Shown here one piece after another: positions 47,074 through 57,733 of a stretch of DNA of 64,000 nucleotides. The stretch lies in the NCBI GenBank assembly GCA_023078685.1, contig JALGAS010000004.1:4030001-4094000 (forward strand), in the 5' to 3' direction. The translations under genes were made by a program, and so were the position numbers. Numbering within the stretch: the first letter of the stretch is position 1; every line of letters starts with the position of its first letter. The notes beneath the pieces were generated by a model. It was not told the DNA's origin and did no database searches. It saw nothing but the letters and a program-made list of their open reading frames with translations. Origin of the DNA: Neopestalotiopsis rosae. Taxonomy: Eukaryota > Ascomycota > Sordariomycetes > Amphisphaeriales > Sporocadaceae.

Positions 47074-47196
47074 TTTATCCATCGCTGCAATGGTCTGCGC
47101 TTCCTGGTATTATAGTACCTAACGACAATCCATTATCACTCCAGATAAGCCAAGGTATACTCACTCGTGGATCCCGGCTACCTGGCTGATACCGAC

Positions 47197-48597
47197 ATGG
47201 ACTCACCACTGATTTTCGACATTCAAGAGAAGGAGACAGCCTCTCCGCAAGCTCCGACCTTCCCCCAGATCAAATCTTCCTCTACCGGCTTCCCAGAGCA
47301 CAAGAAACGAACGAAGCTATCAGCCTTCAAACAAAAGCGCCAGACTACCCAAAACGACCAGCAGACGCCTACAAAACCTTTGCCCATTTCTGCTACCTCT
47401 TCTTCGTCGGATCGAAATGGTTTTCAGCATGGCGCATTGGCTACGGGTGAATCGCAGCCAAAGCCCAACCTAACAGAGAAGCAGAGGATCGACCAAGAAA
47501 ATAGAGACAAGCTCGCAAATATGTCGTCAACCGAAATTGACGAAGCAAGATCAGAGTTGTTCAACGGTCTGGACCCGAAAGTATTGGAAATGCTACTGAA
47601 ACGAGCCAACCTTGACGAAAGTAATGGCCCTTCTCCGTTCGACGGCGAAAACTCCAAAGCTACGCCTCTAGCAAACGATGAGAATGAAAAGAGCGAGGCC
47701 TCCTCGGCACATAAAACAGTCAGCTCAGAACCATCGCGTGCTCCGAGAAAAGTCCATTTTGAAGAGGTCCCAGACGAAGACGAACCAATACAGACTTCAG
47801 TGCCAATAGAAGAGACAAGTGCGCAAGCAGAGGTTATACCAGATGCCGGGGACCAAGAGCCACCGACGATGCCGCACAACCATAAACACAGCGACGATTT
47901 TGCCTCGTCCAAGCCACACTGGCCACACCCTCCCTCGGCGCCCGAGCTCGACCCTGCCGACCCCAACTTCTTGTCGTCTCTGCACGAGAAGTACTTTCCA
48001 CAATTGCCCGCCGATCCCACGAGACTCGCCTGGATGGCGCCGATACCGACCGCCAACTCGCCCGCCGATTTCGACTCCCCCTACCATCCTACACACAGCA
48101 GCATCCCCGTCTCGGAACTGCGCTTTGATTTCCGCGGTGCCCTCCTGCCGCCGCGCATCGCGCGAGCCGTGCCCGTCACCAGGGGTCTGCACCACCACGG
48201 CGAGGCCCCCGAGGCGGCGGGGTATACCATCAAGGAGCTGTCAAGACTGGCCCGCAGCGCCGTGCCGGGACAACGATGCATTTCATATCAGACGCTGGGT
48301 CGCATCCTGTACAGGCTAGGTCATGGCAACTTTGGTAGTCGAGGCGACAGCATCCCCGACGGAATCTGGAATGCCATGGTCGAAGGCAAGGTGATGGACA
48401 GTCTGTATGAGGAGGCGGGCATGGATCTCGATGCTCCTGATCAGACCGGCAGCGGTGGCGGCGGCGACGGTGACCATGACGATGTAGGTGCCAGTGGAAG
48501 AGGCAGGGGTCATCGCAGTGCTCATGCGTTCGCTGTCGAGGCCATATGGCTTTTTGAAAAAGGAGGGTGGGCAGAAAAAGTCCGAAAGGGCAAATGA
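47197..48597 (+). CDS. RPAP1/Rba50-like RNA polymerase II-associated protein
   Basis: Single exon, 466 aa. The upstream-open frame begins with GTG; the ATG at 47197 (MDSPLIFDIQEK) is the expected N-terminus, since family members begin the same way and continue with PQAP. The RPAP1 N-terminal motif TGFPEHKKRTKLSAFKQKR is at about residues 31-49, and the SSTEIDEARSELFNGLDPKVLEMLLKRA block around 108-135 is the second conserved part. The C-terminal RPAP1_C domain (about 307-375) reads LRFDFRGALLPP, GLHHHGEAPEAAGYTI and SYQTLGRILYRLG. The family helps assembly/nuclear import of RNA polymerase II. Fungal proteins lack the long C-terminal extension of animal RPAP1, so the length is normal. Confidence 0.93.
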   Translation: MDSPLIFDIQEKETASPQAPTFPQIKSSSTGFPEHKKRTKLSAFKQKRQTTQNDQQTPTKPLPISATSSSSDRNGFQHGALATGESQPKPNLTEKQRIDQENRDKLANMSSTEIDEARSELFNGLDPKVLEMLLKRANLDESNGPSPFDGENSKATPLANDENEKSEASSAHKTVSSEPSRAPRKVHFEEVPDEDEPIQTSVPIEETSAQAEVIPDAGDQEPPTMPHNHKHSDDFASSKPHWPHPPSAPELDPADPNFLSSLHEKYFPQLPADPTRLAWMAPIPTANSPADFDSPYHPTHSSIPVSELRFDFRGALLPPRIARAVPVTRGLHHHGEAPEAAGYTIKELSRLARSAVPGQRCISYQTLGRILYRLGHGNFGSRGDSIPDGIWNAMVEGKVMDSLYEEAGMDLDAPDQTGSGGGGDGDHDDVGASGRGRGHRSAHAFAVEAIWLFEKGGWAEKVRKGK

Positions 48598-49528
48598 TTG
48601 CAAAATATTGTCAGCCTTTTACGATTTTGTCCTCCTGACCAGGTTTGGTGCTGCACCGAGGAACAATTTCACAGTTTCTTCGGATCACTACTAGAAGCTG
48701 CCGCGCCCCAAGTTGTCTACGCATTGCTCATCGCGCGAGGTATGAAGCAGTCCGGTTCCGGAAGACAGGGTTGGCCGGCGTGCACATTGAGCGACTAATC
48801 GATTGATCTCCAGCCATCGCAAAAATTCATTACAATGAGCTCTTGGACTTGATTTGGAAATACTACATAAGCAGTAGTATTTGACAAGAAAGCTGCTTTC
48901 CAAAAATGTCTTTCAAAGCCTTCCCAGTCCATTGCTGCATCGCTCACCCTCCAACGCAAGGACAAGTAGGTAGCTATTGAAGTTATTGCACTTGCCACTG
49001 CCGACAGAAATCATAGAAATCATGAAAAAAATGAATTGAATCAAAAATTCCGCAAGTTTAGACTATTAAAACAAGGCCGGGGAGAAATGACATTTCGTAA
49101 GACCAGCTGGCCAGCCTTCATTTACCAGACCTGGTATTTTGCAAGCGAGCCATTCAGAGTACCGTCTCTGAGGTGCCCTCCTTTTTCTTCATCACCCTCA
49201 ATATCAAGCTCATGTGCCTGAAATGCATGTAGTACTTTGGATTCAGAGACACTCAAGTCGGTCAGACCTAGCTCTGTGCCCCCTCGCCCCCCTCCCCTTC
49301 CTTCTCCTGTCTCGTCGGATTTTCGTGATGGTGATTCGCCTGCGGACTCCCTGACACAATGCAGAGGTCCATCCATCTATCTATTTTCGTGAAGTTCCAG
49401 TCGCATTCCAGGTTTGGACGAGCGCCACGTAAATGAAAAAACAAAACATCATCGGCAAGGCATTAATTTTGCGATCAAAGTCCAGCTGTTGCCTTTTTGC
49501 CAGAAAGAGACGGTGCCGGCAGGAGAAA
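48598..49528. other. Tail-to-tail intergenic stretch
   Basis: 3' flanks of RPAP1-like and Vps74 genes. An 84-codon ATG frame (49122-49376, minus; Gly/Glu-rich) is present but has no support. Confidence 0.5.
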
Positions 49529-50885
49529 TTATAGCAACGAGTCCAGGCGGGTGAAGACGCTCAAGCAAGCAGCAACAACCTCAACCTGCAGTTCCTTGTC
49601 CTTACCCTTGGCAAGTTCCTGTCATGTTGATTAGCACATGTTATATGTAAGCTGCTTGATAGCATCGTTCCTCAAGTAAGCATACCTCATTAATAAGTTG
49701 AGGGATATTGGCTCCAATACCCTGGCCTCCAATCTTCTTTCCAAACGGCCACTGGCTATATTCGGCGAGCAGCTCATCGGTCTGTGTAAAGGCGCGCTCT
49801 CGTGCCTCGTGGCCCAGTGTGGACAGCGCGTTCTCCAGGACATTGGCAGCGTAGGCAGCGCAAACCATGGCAATCGTACGCATGTAGCGGAATTCGAGGT
49901 TCTCGGGAAGGAATTGCGAGTCAGGCAGGACAACAGTTCGCTGGGTGAGCACATTTCTAACGCGTCGGCGGATCTCTTCCTTGGCGCCACCGTCGACCAC
50001 GGGATGCGTGGCCATGTCGAAGAGCAGGAAGTTGCGCTTCTCGGTCCGTAGGATGCCCTTGTCGACAAGTCCTTTGCAGAGGCGCTCACGGACTTGCTTA
50101 AGTTGGTAGCCAATCTTCATCAGGTTCCAGGTTTCGCCTGCATGTCAAGAGCTGGTCAGTCATTGTTTTCTTCTTTTATCTTGGTAGTACAGAGACTTTG
50201 CGTGGGTGCAGTTGTTTGTTCGTAGGCCAGTAAAGATTTAGGGGCTGGGTTCAAGGGGGTTGTAATACCGCTCATCAGGTCAATCCATGAGCTAACGCTC
50301 ATCTTCTCGCTCGCTTTCATCAACTTCAGGGCCTCGTCTAGCAGCACCTCGCCGGTCAATGTGTCGTCAATAACCTCGATAACTCGGTCTGCTAATGGGA
50401 AACGCCGTCTGGCGGGATCTTTCTGCATGCTGATGCGACCGCGAAAGGCGAGCTCGATAACAATGCAGCCACGGAGCGCATAGCTGATGTTGTCGTTCCA
50501 AAAGGAGAGATAACCCTACAATAGGTAAGTTAGGATCGCTGCCAAGGGGGGTGGGCAAGAGCATCTCGGTGAGCGGCGGACAAGTGAATAATTGGGATAG
50601 GGGAGGACGGGAGAGGGAGAAGAGGGTGTCACGCACCTGCTTGTCCTTGAGGCCCAGCAATATCACCTCCTCCATCAGGGTGAGCTTGGGCTGCTTGCTC
50701 CGCTCGGCGCTCTCGCTGATGTCGCGGGGGTCAAAGGCGATCTTGTGTCCATTCTCGCTGGCCTCGTAGCTGGTCTCGGGGCCATTGTCGCGGACGTTCG
50801 TGGACGAGGCCGTCCTCGACGGGGCACTGGCAGCGTCCTCTCCGCCACCGCCTGCACCGCGGCGTCTCGTCAAGCCCGACGACAT
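49529..50885 (-). CDS. VPS74: Vps74/GOLPH3 (GPP34) Golgi PI4P-binding protein
   Basis: Exons 50885-50637, 50515-50269, 50137-49686, 49618-49529; 345 aa, exactly family length. The N-terminus has TRRRGAG, an Arg cluster as in yeast Vps74, then a disordered Ser/Gly part. The GPP34 domain starts at [33 protein letters not shown], containing the Trp and Arg of the phosphoinositide pocket. It continues through [13 protein letters not shown] (made by splicing), the [14 protein letters not shown] beta-hairpin region and the LDSLL end. The protein binds PI4P on trans/medial Golgi and the tails of glycosyltransferases, keeping them in the Golgi. The last intron (67 bp) is read through in frame to a stop in unspliced form. 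Confidence 0.95.
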
Positions 50886-52615
50886 GCTCGCTCGGTCAAG
50901 GAGGTAGGTCGAGTTCGGGGGGGTCGTGTCGTCCGTCGATACAATCGATCGATCAATCAAGCAAGCAAAACAAAACCAGTCGAAAGCTCAAGCGGCGGGC
51001 CGGAGGGGTGAAGTGCGATCAATGCCCGTTCGTTGGTCCTGGGGTGGGCAGATAAGTCTTTTCTGGGGGTGTGTGGTAAGGTAATTCCAGTGACTTTGAC
51101 TGACGCCCGTCTCTGGTCGTTCGGACTAATGTAAGGGTAGGTAGCCACGTAGCGCGGCGCGCGGGTTGTTCTTTTGGTTGGTTTGGTTGGTTGGTGCCAG
51201 TGGTGTCTGGGCTTTGTGCTAGGTCGAATGTCGAGTGTCCAGTGCTCGTGCTGGTGCTGGTGTTAGGTATCCAGGCTCCAGGCTCCAGGTAGGTAGGTCG
51301 AGGTCCAGTAGTTAGGTAGGTAGGTTAGGTTATTTGCTGAGCAAAGAAAGGTCCAATTTTGGCCGTCTTTGAGGTCCCAACCCAAGGCCGGCGAGTCGGT
51401 CGGTGTATTGATGAACTGCACTGGGGTTCACCTTGTTAGTGAGCTAGTAAGGAGATCCATGGATTAAAAACACTCGACAGCAGCCCGAATCTTCCAGCAG
51501 ATATCATTCAATCTGTAGGTATATCGATACATCTTCCATCTTTGATATTTGTGTGTTCTTGACACTTTCTAGTTGCTCACAAATCGCATCGTTCACCTTC
51601 CAAACCCTTGCAGCAATACAGCCTATTTTTTGAAATGTTGACGGGACGGATGACAGGGTTCAGCAGGTACATACCTTAAAAACCCTCGCTACCAAGCCTT
51701 AATTCTGCTCTTGTCATTCTTCATCTGTAGAATTTTTTTGTCTTCTCAATATTCTTCAAACTGTCACCTGGTGACATTGAACAATAATTTCTAGGCCACC
51801 AGTGTACTGGCAAGGAGATGCCATACTCGCCTTGCAAAACGACCTTTTGACCCAAGCAAAAAGAATTCGTTGGGGTACCCTGGTTCATATTGCAACCGTC
51901 GTTATACCTTCGATCATATTTCCCCAATGCTCTTCTCGCTGCAAAGTCTAATATACTTGACAGATCGCCTGCCTGACGTCTAAGGTTTGTCCAACAAGCC
52001 CGTCATGCTGTATGGAACCGACAATGGTACGCCAGTGATATGCATGTTGGATTTGTGTGATTATTGTACTAAAAGGGGCACGGAATTCTTCTCCAGTCAC
52101 CATGCAATCGCCCAATAACGCAAGCTAACAGTGATTGGGAACAAGAACAGTCCCCTATTCTGCACACATAGAACGATACAAGATCAGCGGAACCCAATTT
52201 GTTTTGAGCGTCCGCTCACTCAATGCTGCTGAGGACGACATATGTCTCTCGCCTGAGTGGCTTGACTGCCAGGATCAAAGACGGCCTCGACGGCCAACCA
52301 CATGCACACCAAAGAGATGAAGATTATCTGACGTTGAAGACAAATAAAGTTTTCCACGAGACGTGCACAACATTCACACGCGTGTTGGCAGATGGACGGG
52401 ACGTTTTGACAAACTTCACAGCATTCCAATGTAGTACCCAGATCCTAGGTTCACATCTATAGCAAGTAACTAGATATCCTTCATATCCACCATACATAAG
52501 AGTTACTCTCGCTCTTTTATGCTGTCGGAACCCAGCCCAAAGAGAAAAGAAGAAGAAAGAGATGTATGTACCTGAATCAAGTTTAATGAAATTCAGACGT
52601 CAAAAAGCAAAATTA
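50886..52615. other. Promoter region of the Vps74 gene and spacer to the tRNA
   Basis: Contains GGTT/AGGT simple repeats at about 51165-51335; the rest (51.4-52.6 kb) is AT-richer and shows no supported gene. Confidence 0.5.
51287..51330. repeat. AGGT/TTAGGT-rich simple repeat
   Basis: About eight interrupted AGGT or TTAGGT units upstream of the Vps74 gene. Related TAGGT motifs recur before the Atm1 gene. Confidence 0.7.
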
Positions 52616-52709
52616 TGTCGCTTCTGTGGATCGAACACAGTGCCTCCAGATATCAGAGTCCTGAAGTTTGAGCTTCAGTCTGGCGCTCTCCCAAGTGAGC
52701 TAAAGCGAC
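52616..52709 (-). tRNA. tRNA-Phe(GAA) with a 21-nt intron
   Basis: The acceptor stem pairs GTCGCTT (52709-52703) with AAGCGAC (52623-52617), discriminator A at 52616. D-arm GCTCACTTGGGAGAGC, anticodon stem CCAGA/TCTGG, anticodon GAA at 52676-52674, T-arm GTGTTCGATCCAC with the standard B box. The intron is 52672-52652, inserted one base after the anticodon (canonical position). It contains CTTCAG, which can pair with CTGAAG of the anticodon loop, the usual precursor fold. The A box TAGCTCACTTGG fits internal Pol III promoters. Confidence 0.96.
52652..52672 (-). other. tRNA-Phe intron
   Basis: 21 nt, removed by the tRNA splicing endonuclease; has a CTTCAG stretch complementary to the anticodon region. 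Confidence 0.9.
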
Positions 52710-53173
52710 AGTGGGAGATTATGTGTCAGTCTACTGTTGTCAGTAGACCACGTGATTGGTTGTTGTTGAGACATTGTGCCATTATTGATAACTACATAGC
52801 TAAATTTGACTAGCGCCGCGATGCTGTTGGCCCCTCACGTTCATGATAGACGTCGAGGAAACACAGCCTAGGGTGCATACAATTCAGATTTAGAATAACT
52901 CAACGTATTGTTGAACTCAAACATTTCCCATCGAATTCTGTGAAAAATGCCCTGCGATAGGTGTACTGGTTCTTGCTCTTCATCGCGCTGCTTTGGGGCC
53001 CACAATGATGCCTTTGTCCTTCTGGTATTGCAGAGGCACCGTAGGACTGTTATGTCAAGTCGTGACAATAAAGTACCACTATACATCTTGACATTTGTGC
53101 TGTTATTCATCTACGATCAAGCACATCGTCCAATAATGTAATCTACCTCAACGATACCAACAATTTTGCGTCA
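52710..53173. other. Intergenic between tRNA and C11orf54-like gene
   Basis: Upstream flank of the tRNA and 3' flank of the minus-strand gene. Nothing else seen. Confidence 0.6.
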
Positions 53174-54121
53174 CTATACCGGCCGGTCAATCCGATAAAT
53201 CATTTTCGCAGTGTTAAAGTATGCCTCGTACTCAATAGAGTCAGCAGCTCCATCACTTTCGTGATGGTAATGCCCTCCTGCATTTGTTCCGTTTGCTGAG
53301 AAACAGTGAGTATGCTCGATACGTAGACCTTTGGCGCCGTCCGGATCGGCCGAGTGCAAGACGGACAAGCACACCATGGGCGAGTCGAAGTCGTGGTAAG
53401 TGAGCCAGTCATCAACCTGCTGTCGATCCTTGAACGGCAAATGCTCCTCTGGTGGAAAGTCTGGCATGATGTGATACAAGGCCTTTCCCGATTTCACGAC
53501 GAATACGCCTCCAAGGCTAATGGTCTCCTTCGTGCCGTATGCAGCAGCGAGACCCCGGCGTATGCATTCGGTAAAACTCATCTCGGATCCCTTGCGGCGC
53601 TTTGCCGTGATCTTCAAGACTGGTCCCGGCTGGCCCAGAGAGCCGTAGAGATTGACCATCAGACCGCAATCCGGAGACGGGCTTTTTTCGACAGAGATGT
53701 CATTGGTCCCTGGGACTATCCTCGCTAGGCGCGACTGGTCGGTGAAGTTTTCAATCTTGTCCTTCCAACTCAAGTTTGGTGCCATTTCGCAATTCTGGCC
53801 GACCACGTGAAATGGACCGGCTCCAGCACCTATGAGCCCTCCGCTATGCGCGCTCATCTCCATGGCGCCAGCCAGATCAGTCAAGCCCCAGGTAGAGTCG
53901 AGGCGGGGCCGCGGGAACAGGTTCGGCTGCCCGCCGACGTCTGAGATCTTTTCATCGCCGCATAGTCCTTCAGTACACAGGTGGAACGGGGGCTGGCGAA
54001 GGTCTGGGCATTGAACAACGCTGACGGTTGCATCCTCGTAGTTCTCACGTAGCGGCGCTTGAAGCTTCTCGGCCAGGTCGTCAAGACTCGGCGGGGATAA
54101 CAGGAACTTCTCTACGCGCAT
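53174..54121 (-). CDS. C11orf54/PTD012-type zinc protein (DUF1907), putative ester hydrolase
   Basis: Single exon, 315 aa, the family's normal length; ATG at 54119-54121. Family landmarks: Q-x-P-D-L-R-x-x-P near residue 38 (QCPDLRQPPFHL), GLCGDEKISDVGGQPNLFP, GAGAGPFHVVGQNCEM and the C-terminal zinc site EHTHCFSANGTNAGGHYHHE. In the human protein zinc is held by His-x-His and a third His 12 residues on; the spacing here is identical (HTH, 11 residues, H). The human protein shows esterase activity on test substrates; the natural substrate is unknown. No signal peptide. It is head-to-head with the phenolic acid decarboxylase gene, 1 kb apart. Confidence 0.93.
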   Translation of the reverse strand: MRVEKFLLSPPSLDDLAEKLQAPLRENYEDATVSVVQCPDLRQPPFHLCTEGLCGDEKISDVGGQPNLFPRPRLDSTWGLTDLAGAMEMSAHSGGLIGAGAGPFHVVGQNCEMAPNLSWKDKIENFTDQSRLARIVPGTNDISVEKSPSPDCGLMVNLYGSLGQPGPVLKITAKRRKGSEMSFTECIRRGLAAAYGTKETISLGGVFVVKSGKALYHIMPDFPPEEHLPFKDRQQVDDWLTYHDFDSPMVCLSVLHSADPDGAKGLRIEHTHCFSANGTNAGGHYHHESDGAADSIEYEAYFNTAKMIYRIDRPV

Positions 54122-55108
54122 TCTCGGAAGAGTCCAAGTCGAGTCGTTGTATTTGATATCGAATTACCGTCTTGGCCGGTAATTGCAGCTCGGTGCTGCC
54201 AGAAGATTATACTTGAACAAGTAATTGCCAAGGCCTCCGTTAGTCCTTGCATTATGATGAATGCTCACTCCAATCAAGCTCCGCACGAGTCAACCCCGCC
54301 AAACGAAATCATTCGCACGAAACATTTATTAGGTGCCATGCAATAAATTTGTAAGGAGATATATAGACTTTGATTAAACTCTCCCATAGGACCATTTCAA
54401 CTTTTCCTCAAAGTAAGAGATACCTGGGCAGAGCATTTGGACCATATTCCTGAATGTTTCCGTAGGGAAAAACACAAAATAGGTGCCGAGTGGTACCGGG
54501 TCTCGCGCCATGAATCTACGGAAAGCTCGGATAGTGTATAGTCCCCAGCACCGGCTATGGAGCATATCGGCATATGGTAAGAGGATATATCTCATTGGAT
54601 TAATTGTCTTGTGCAATGTTGTTGTGTACTTGATGATGTCACCTGCAAGTCGAAAGCCAGAACGAATCTTTACGTACTTCAATGCAGCACAGACTCGCAG
54701 TGACAAGTGCTCTGGCAAATCTGAACAAAGTGGTGCCTGGCATCATGATAGTATGTGCTATGCGTGCCGGAATGACCTGCCGCGTGGCTTCTGGAACCTT
54801 TTGGGAAAGCATCTAACGAGGGTGGCGCCACTGATAGCGTTACCGGTGGATCGACAGTAACCAGCATGACATCACGAGCTTGCGAAACCTTACTTCCAAC
54901 ATGAGAGATAGAGAGATGCACGATAGCCGGGCTGGCTTATATATATAGACCTGAGCATCTCATGAAAGAAACAGGCCATTTGTAGTCCGACAATATTAAT
55001 ATTTAATCAACTTTCTCACATTCTGTGTTATTCGGAAATCTGACGTACACTATAGACTTTGACCAATTGAAAGTCCAGCACAAAAAAGACTTATACAAAC
55101 AATTAAAG
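54122..55108. other. Head-to-head intergenic region with an unresolved minus-strand frame
   Basis: A TATATATATA run on the minus strand (about 54938-54948) is followed by several short frames; the largest, 54374-54718, has no ATG at its head. Splicing that would join it to an upstream ATG needs a 35-nt intron, which is too short. It is left unannotated. Confidence 0.4.
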
Positions 55109-55636
55109 ATGCCGCTCGTTGGGTCAATCTCAACCGATACTTTTGATGCCGATATCAAAGATCGGCATCTAATTTATTCTTATTCTGTACCGGCCTCTCA
55201 AACAGAATCCGGCAAGCCTGAGAAATGGCGATACGAGATGTGGTTCTACAACTCTGACCGCATCGTCTACGCGATCCACGGAGGTCCCATGGCAGGACGC
55301 AAGAACTTTCAAGGGGCTACCTATCAGTGCATCCGCCCCGGCGAGCTCTGGCAGTGCAACTGGTTGGAGGAGACGGGAACCATGTGCAGTCTGGTGTACG
55401 ATATTTCCAACAAGACCATCACGACCATGCTCGGGTTCTCGAAGGGCCACTGGGAGAATGCACACCACGCGCATGGCGACAAGCGCAACAAAGAAGACCT
55501 CGAGCGCTGGAGGGGTCTTGCAAAGATTGGATCGCAGGTCGAACGCACCATGCTGTGCGAACAGGCTGAGATCGAGGAGGATTTCAGGGGCAGCGGAGAG
55601 TTAGAGAAAATCGAAATGGAGTGGCCGGTCTTATAG
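55109..55636 (+). CDS. Phenolic acid decarboxylase
   Basis: 175 aa from the ATG at 55109; the frame upstream opens only with GTG. The family's small beta-barrel is recognisable: LIYSYS with the Tyr-x-Tyr pair (Tyr23, Tyr25), YAIHGGPMAGR with the catalytic Arg (residue 64), and GELWQCNWLEETGT with the catalytic Glu (residue 87), followed by GFSKGHWENAH. These correspond to the Tyr/Tyr/Arg/Glu set of bacterial and fungal enzymes. It decarboxylates p-coumarate and ferulate to vinyl phenols without cofactor. No signal peptide, so cytosolic, acting on acids that have entered the cell. Likely role: detoxifying hydroxycinnamates from plant walls. Confidence 0.9.
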   Translation: MPLVGSISTDTFDADIKDRHLIYSYSVPASQTESGKPEKWRYEMWFYNSDRIVYAIHGGPMAGRKNFQGATYQCIRPGELWQCNWLEETGTMCSLVYDISNKTITTMLGFSKGHWENAHHAHGDKRNKEDLERWRGLAKIGSQVERTMLCEQAEIEEDFRGSGELEKIEMEWPVL

Positions 55637-56047
55637 ATGAGGATGGTGCATAAAGCATGGTTTTCGCGTTCAACATGATGGCAATAGAACAGCATTAGAC
55701 AGCCCGAATTTTAGATATTCATAATTGGCAGGGCAATCCGAAGATCATGATCTAGATAGCTCATTATATGCTCGGAGAATAGATCAATGTTGAAGCCTAC
55801 AATATGTCCATCGGCTTTAGCAATCAGCCAAACAAAAGAGAAGTACTTAAGGAAGAAAGTATACGTGACTGCCCACTTTCAACCTGTCATTGACCCCATA
55901 TTAAAGGTACAATGTGATGCTTCTTGAGTACAATTTTACTGCCATTGTACCGCGCCCCAGGTCTTTGGTCGAAATAGATACCGCACGACCAACATTCAAG
56001 CTCCGAGAATCGAGCTTAGCAGAGATCCTATGCCCTCAATCCAGAAC
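55637..56047. other. Tail-to-tail intergenic stretch
   Basis: 3' flanks only. Confidence 0.65.
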
Positions 56048-57733
56048 TTAGGACTTCTTGGCCCTGAGCTCGGTGTTCTTTTCTGCAATAGCAGCATCCT
56101 TGAGATCGATGGCCACATTATCTCCGAACTTGGCGTTAATCTCTTCGAGGGTCATGTTTTTGGTCTCTGGAAAGTAAAACATGATAACCAAAGTCGAAAC
56201 AAAAGTGACCGAGACGAACACCAGGTAGAACCTCCAGCCAATGTTGTCGAGCGCGACAGATACTGGTGAGCTGTACGCAATAGCATTGGCAAAGAAGGAT
56301 GCGTACGCAATGGTAGAGCCCTCGCTGCGCAAATGGGTGGGCCAGATCTCGGAGCCATAAACATAGGCGGTACACTCAATGGTGGAAGTGAAGAAGGCCC
56401 CGAAGATAACGTAGAATGCAACTGTCGCGTTTATGCCGGGAAGGTTGTCAGTGCTTAGGTATGTCTTGATGAGCGCTGCCATGAGGCTCAAGATGATGGC
56501 AGAGCCAAAGCCTCCAGCGACCAGCAGCCGGACTCTTCCGACTCTGTCCATCAGAACAACGTTGAAGCCGCAGCCGACGATAGCATAGACGCACCATACT
56601 ACACCAGGACCTAGCTGCATAGTCGTCCCAAAGCCAAGACCTAGGGCCGTGTATGTCAGAGTTAAGGTTCACTCATGGGAACGGATGAGACTTACCCCCC
56701 ATTAGCACTGGGACCAGGTTTGCTATCGCGATTATGCCTGTTCCTTGCCCCATGACCCAGAGTATGATGGAACAAATGGCTCGCTTGCGAAGGTGTGGAG
56801 TTTTGAATATGTGTATATAGCCACTTGGTAGGCGGCTTTCCTCCTCGACTTGTGCCTGAATCTGGATGAACTCTGCATGAGCCAAGGTAGCCTCTGGGTC
56901 AGATTTGGTGCGATGCAGCGTTTCCAAGATAGATCGCGCTTGATCTTGGTGGCCTTTTTGCATTAGCCAGCGGGGACTCTCGGGGAGAAAGTACAGTGAG
57001 CAGAGATGAACGACAGCCGCGGCAGTGAGGACGATGAAGGTGAGCCGCCACTGGTAGCCCGTCTCGACAAAGCTAAAGATCAAGCCACAGAGCGAGCACA
57101 GGATATATGCGGATACAATCCCCACGCCCTGCAACCCTACGAGCAGTCCTCGGGTACGAGGAGGTGCGACCTCGCTCATGTACACCGGGCTGTTGGCAAT
57201 GACCATGCCTGCGCCAATGCCATTGAGTGTTCTCGAAAAGCAGAGCATGCCATAGTTGACAGATCCACTGAGGAGTGCCCCAGATATGATGCAAATGACA
57301 GCGGCGGTTGAATTGGCGATCTTACGCCCAAATCTGTTCGAGATTGGAGCTTGAAGGACGGTGCCTACCGTAGCACCAGCAAGGAACCTGCAGAGGATGT
57401 GCTCAGAAAACTTGTCAAAAAATTATCATAAAATCTGATGCAAAAGACTCACCCGCCGAAAAGCCCGTCAGTTCTTTGCAAAGCGTCAGCGCCAGAAAGA
57501 AATTCGGCAATGAAGCTCGGCTGTGCCAAGGTACCCGACATGGCGTTGCCGGAAAATCCATAGAGAAAGCCACCTAAAGCAGCTGTTATACATACGAGAA
57601 TCGACTTGTGACTTGTCTCGTGATGTACGACCTTGTCATTGGGTGTCATATCTCCAGAGCTAGAGACTTGAGCTGAATCGCCATCTGCTGATGCTGAAGG
57701 CTCAGAGTGAGGTGGGACTTTGTTGTTCGCCAT
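56048..57733 (-). CDS. MFS sugar porter (hexose transporter-like)
   Basis: Exons 57733-57453, 57387-56696, 56640-56048; 521 aa. A hydrophilic Ser-rich N-terminus (45 residues) is followed by 12 helices. Sugar porter signatures: GGFLYGFSG in helix 1, NRFGRKIAN loop 2-3, RTLNGIGAGMVIANSPVYMSEVAPPRTRG (helix 4-5), the PESPRWLMQKG central motif and PETKNMTLEEI at the C-terminal end. Two usual sugar porter residues are less clear: the helix-7 QQxxG motif is replaced by GTGIIAIANLV, so a sugar other than hexose or a non-sugar is possible. It is convergent with the phenolic acid decarboxylase gene. Confidence 0.9.

Larger units (their letters stand above)
42967..47196. other. 4.2-kb head-to-head intergenic region between the HPC2-like and RPAP1-like genes
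   Basis: Unusually long for two housekeeping promoters. From about 43,000 to 44,600 it is rich in purine/pyrimidine strand asymmetry (GA runs at about 44,320-44,545), suggesting a long leader for the HPC2-like gene. A short TAA/GGT microsatellite lies at 45374-45407, a symmetric element at 46343-46387 and an A18 tract at 47056-47073. An 80-codon ATG frame (46090-46332, minus) exists but resembles nothing known to me. Confidence 0.5.
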
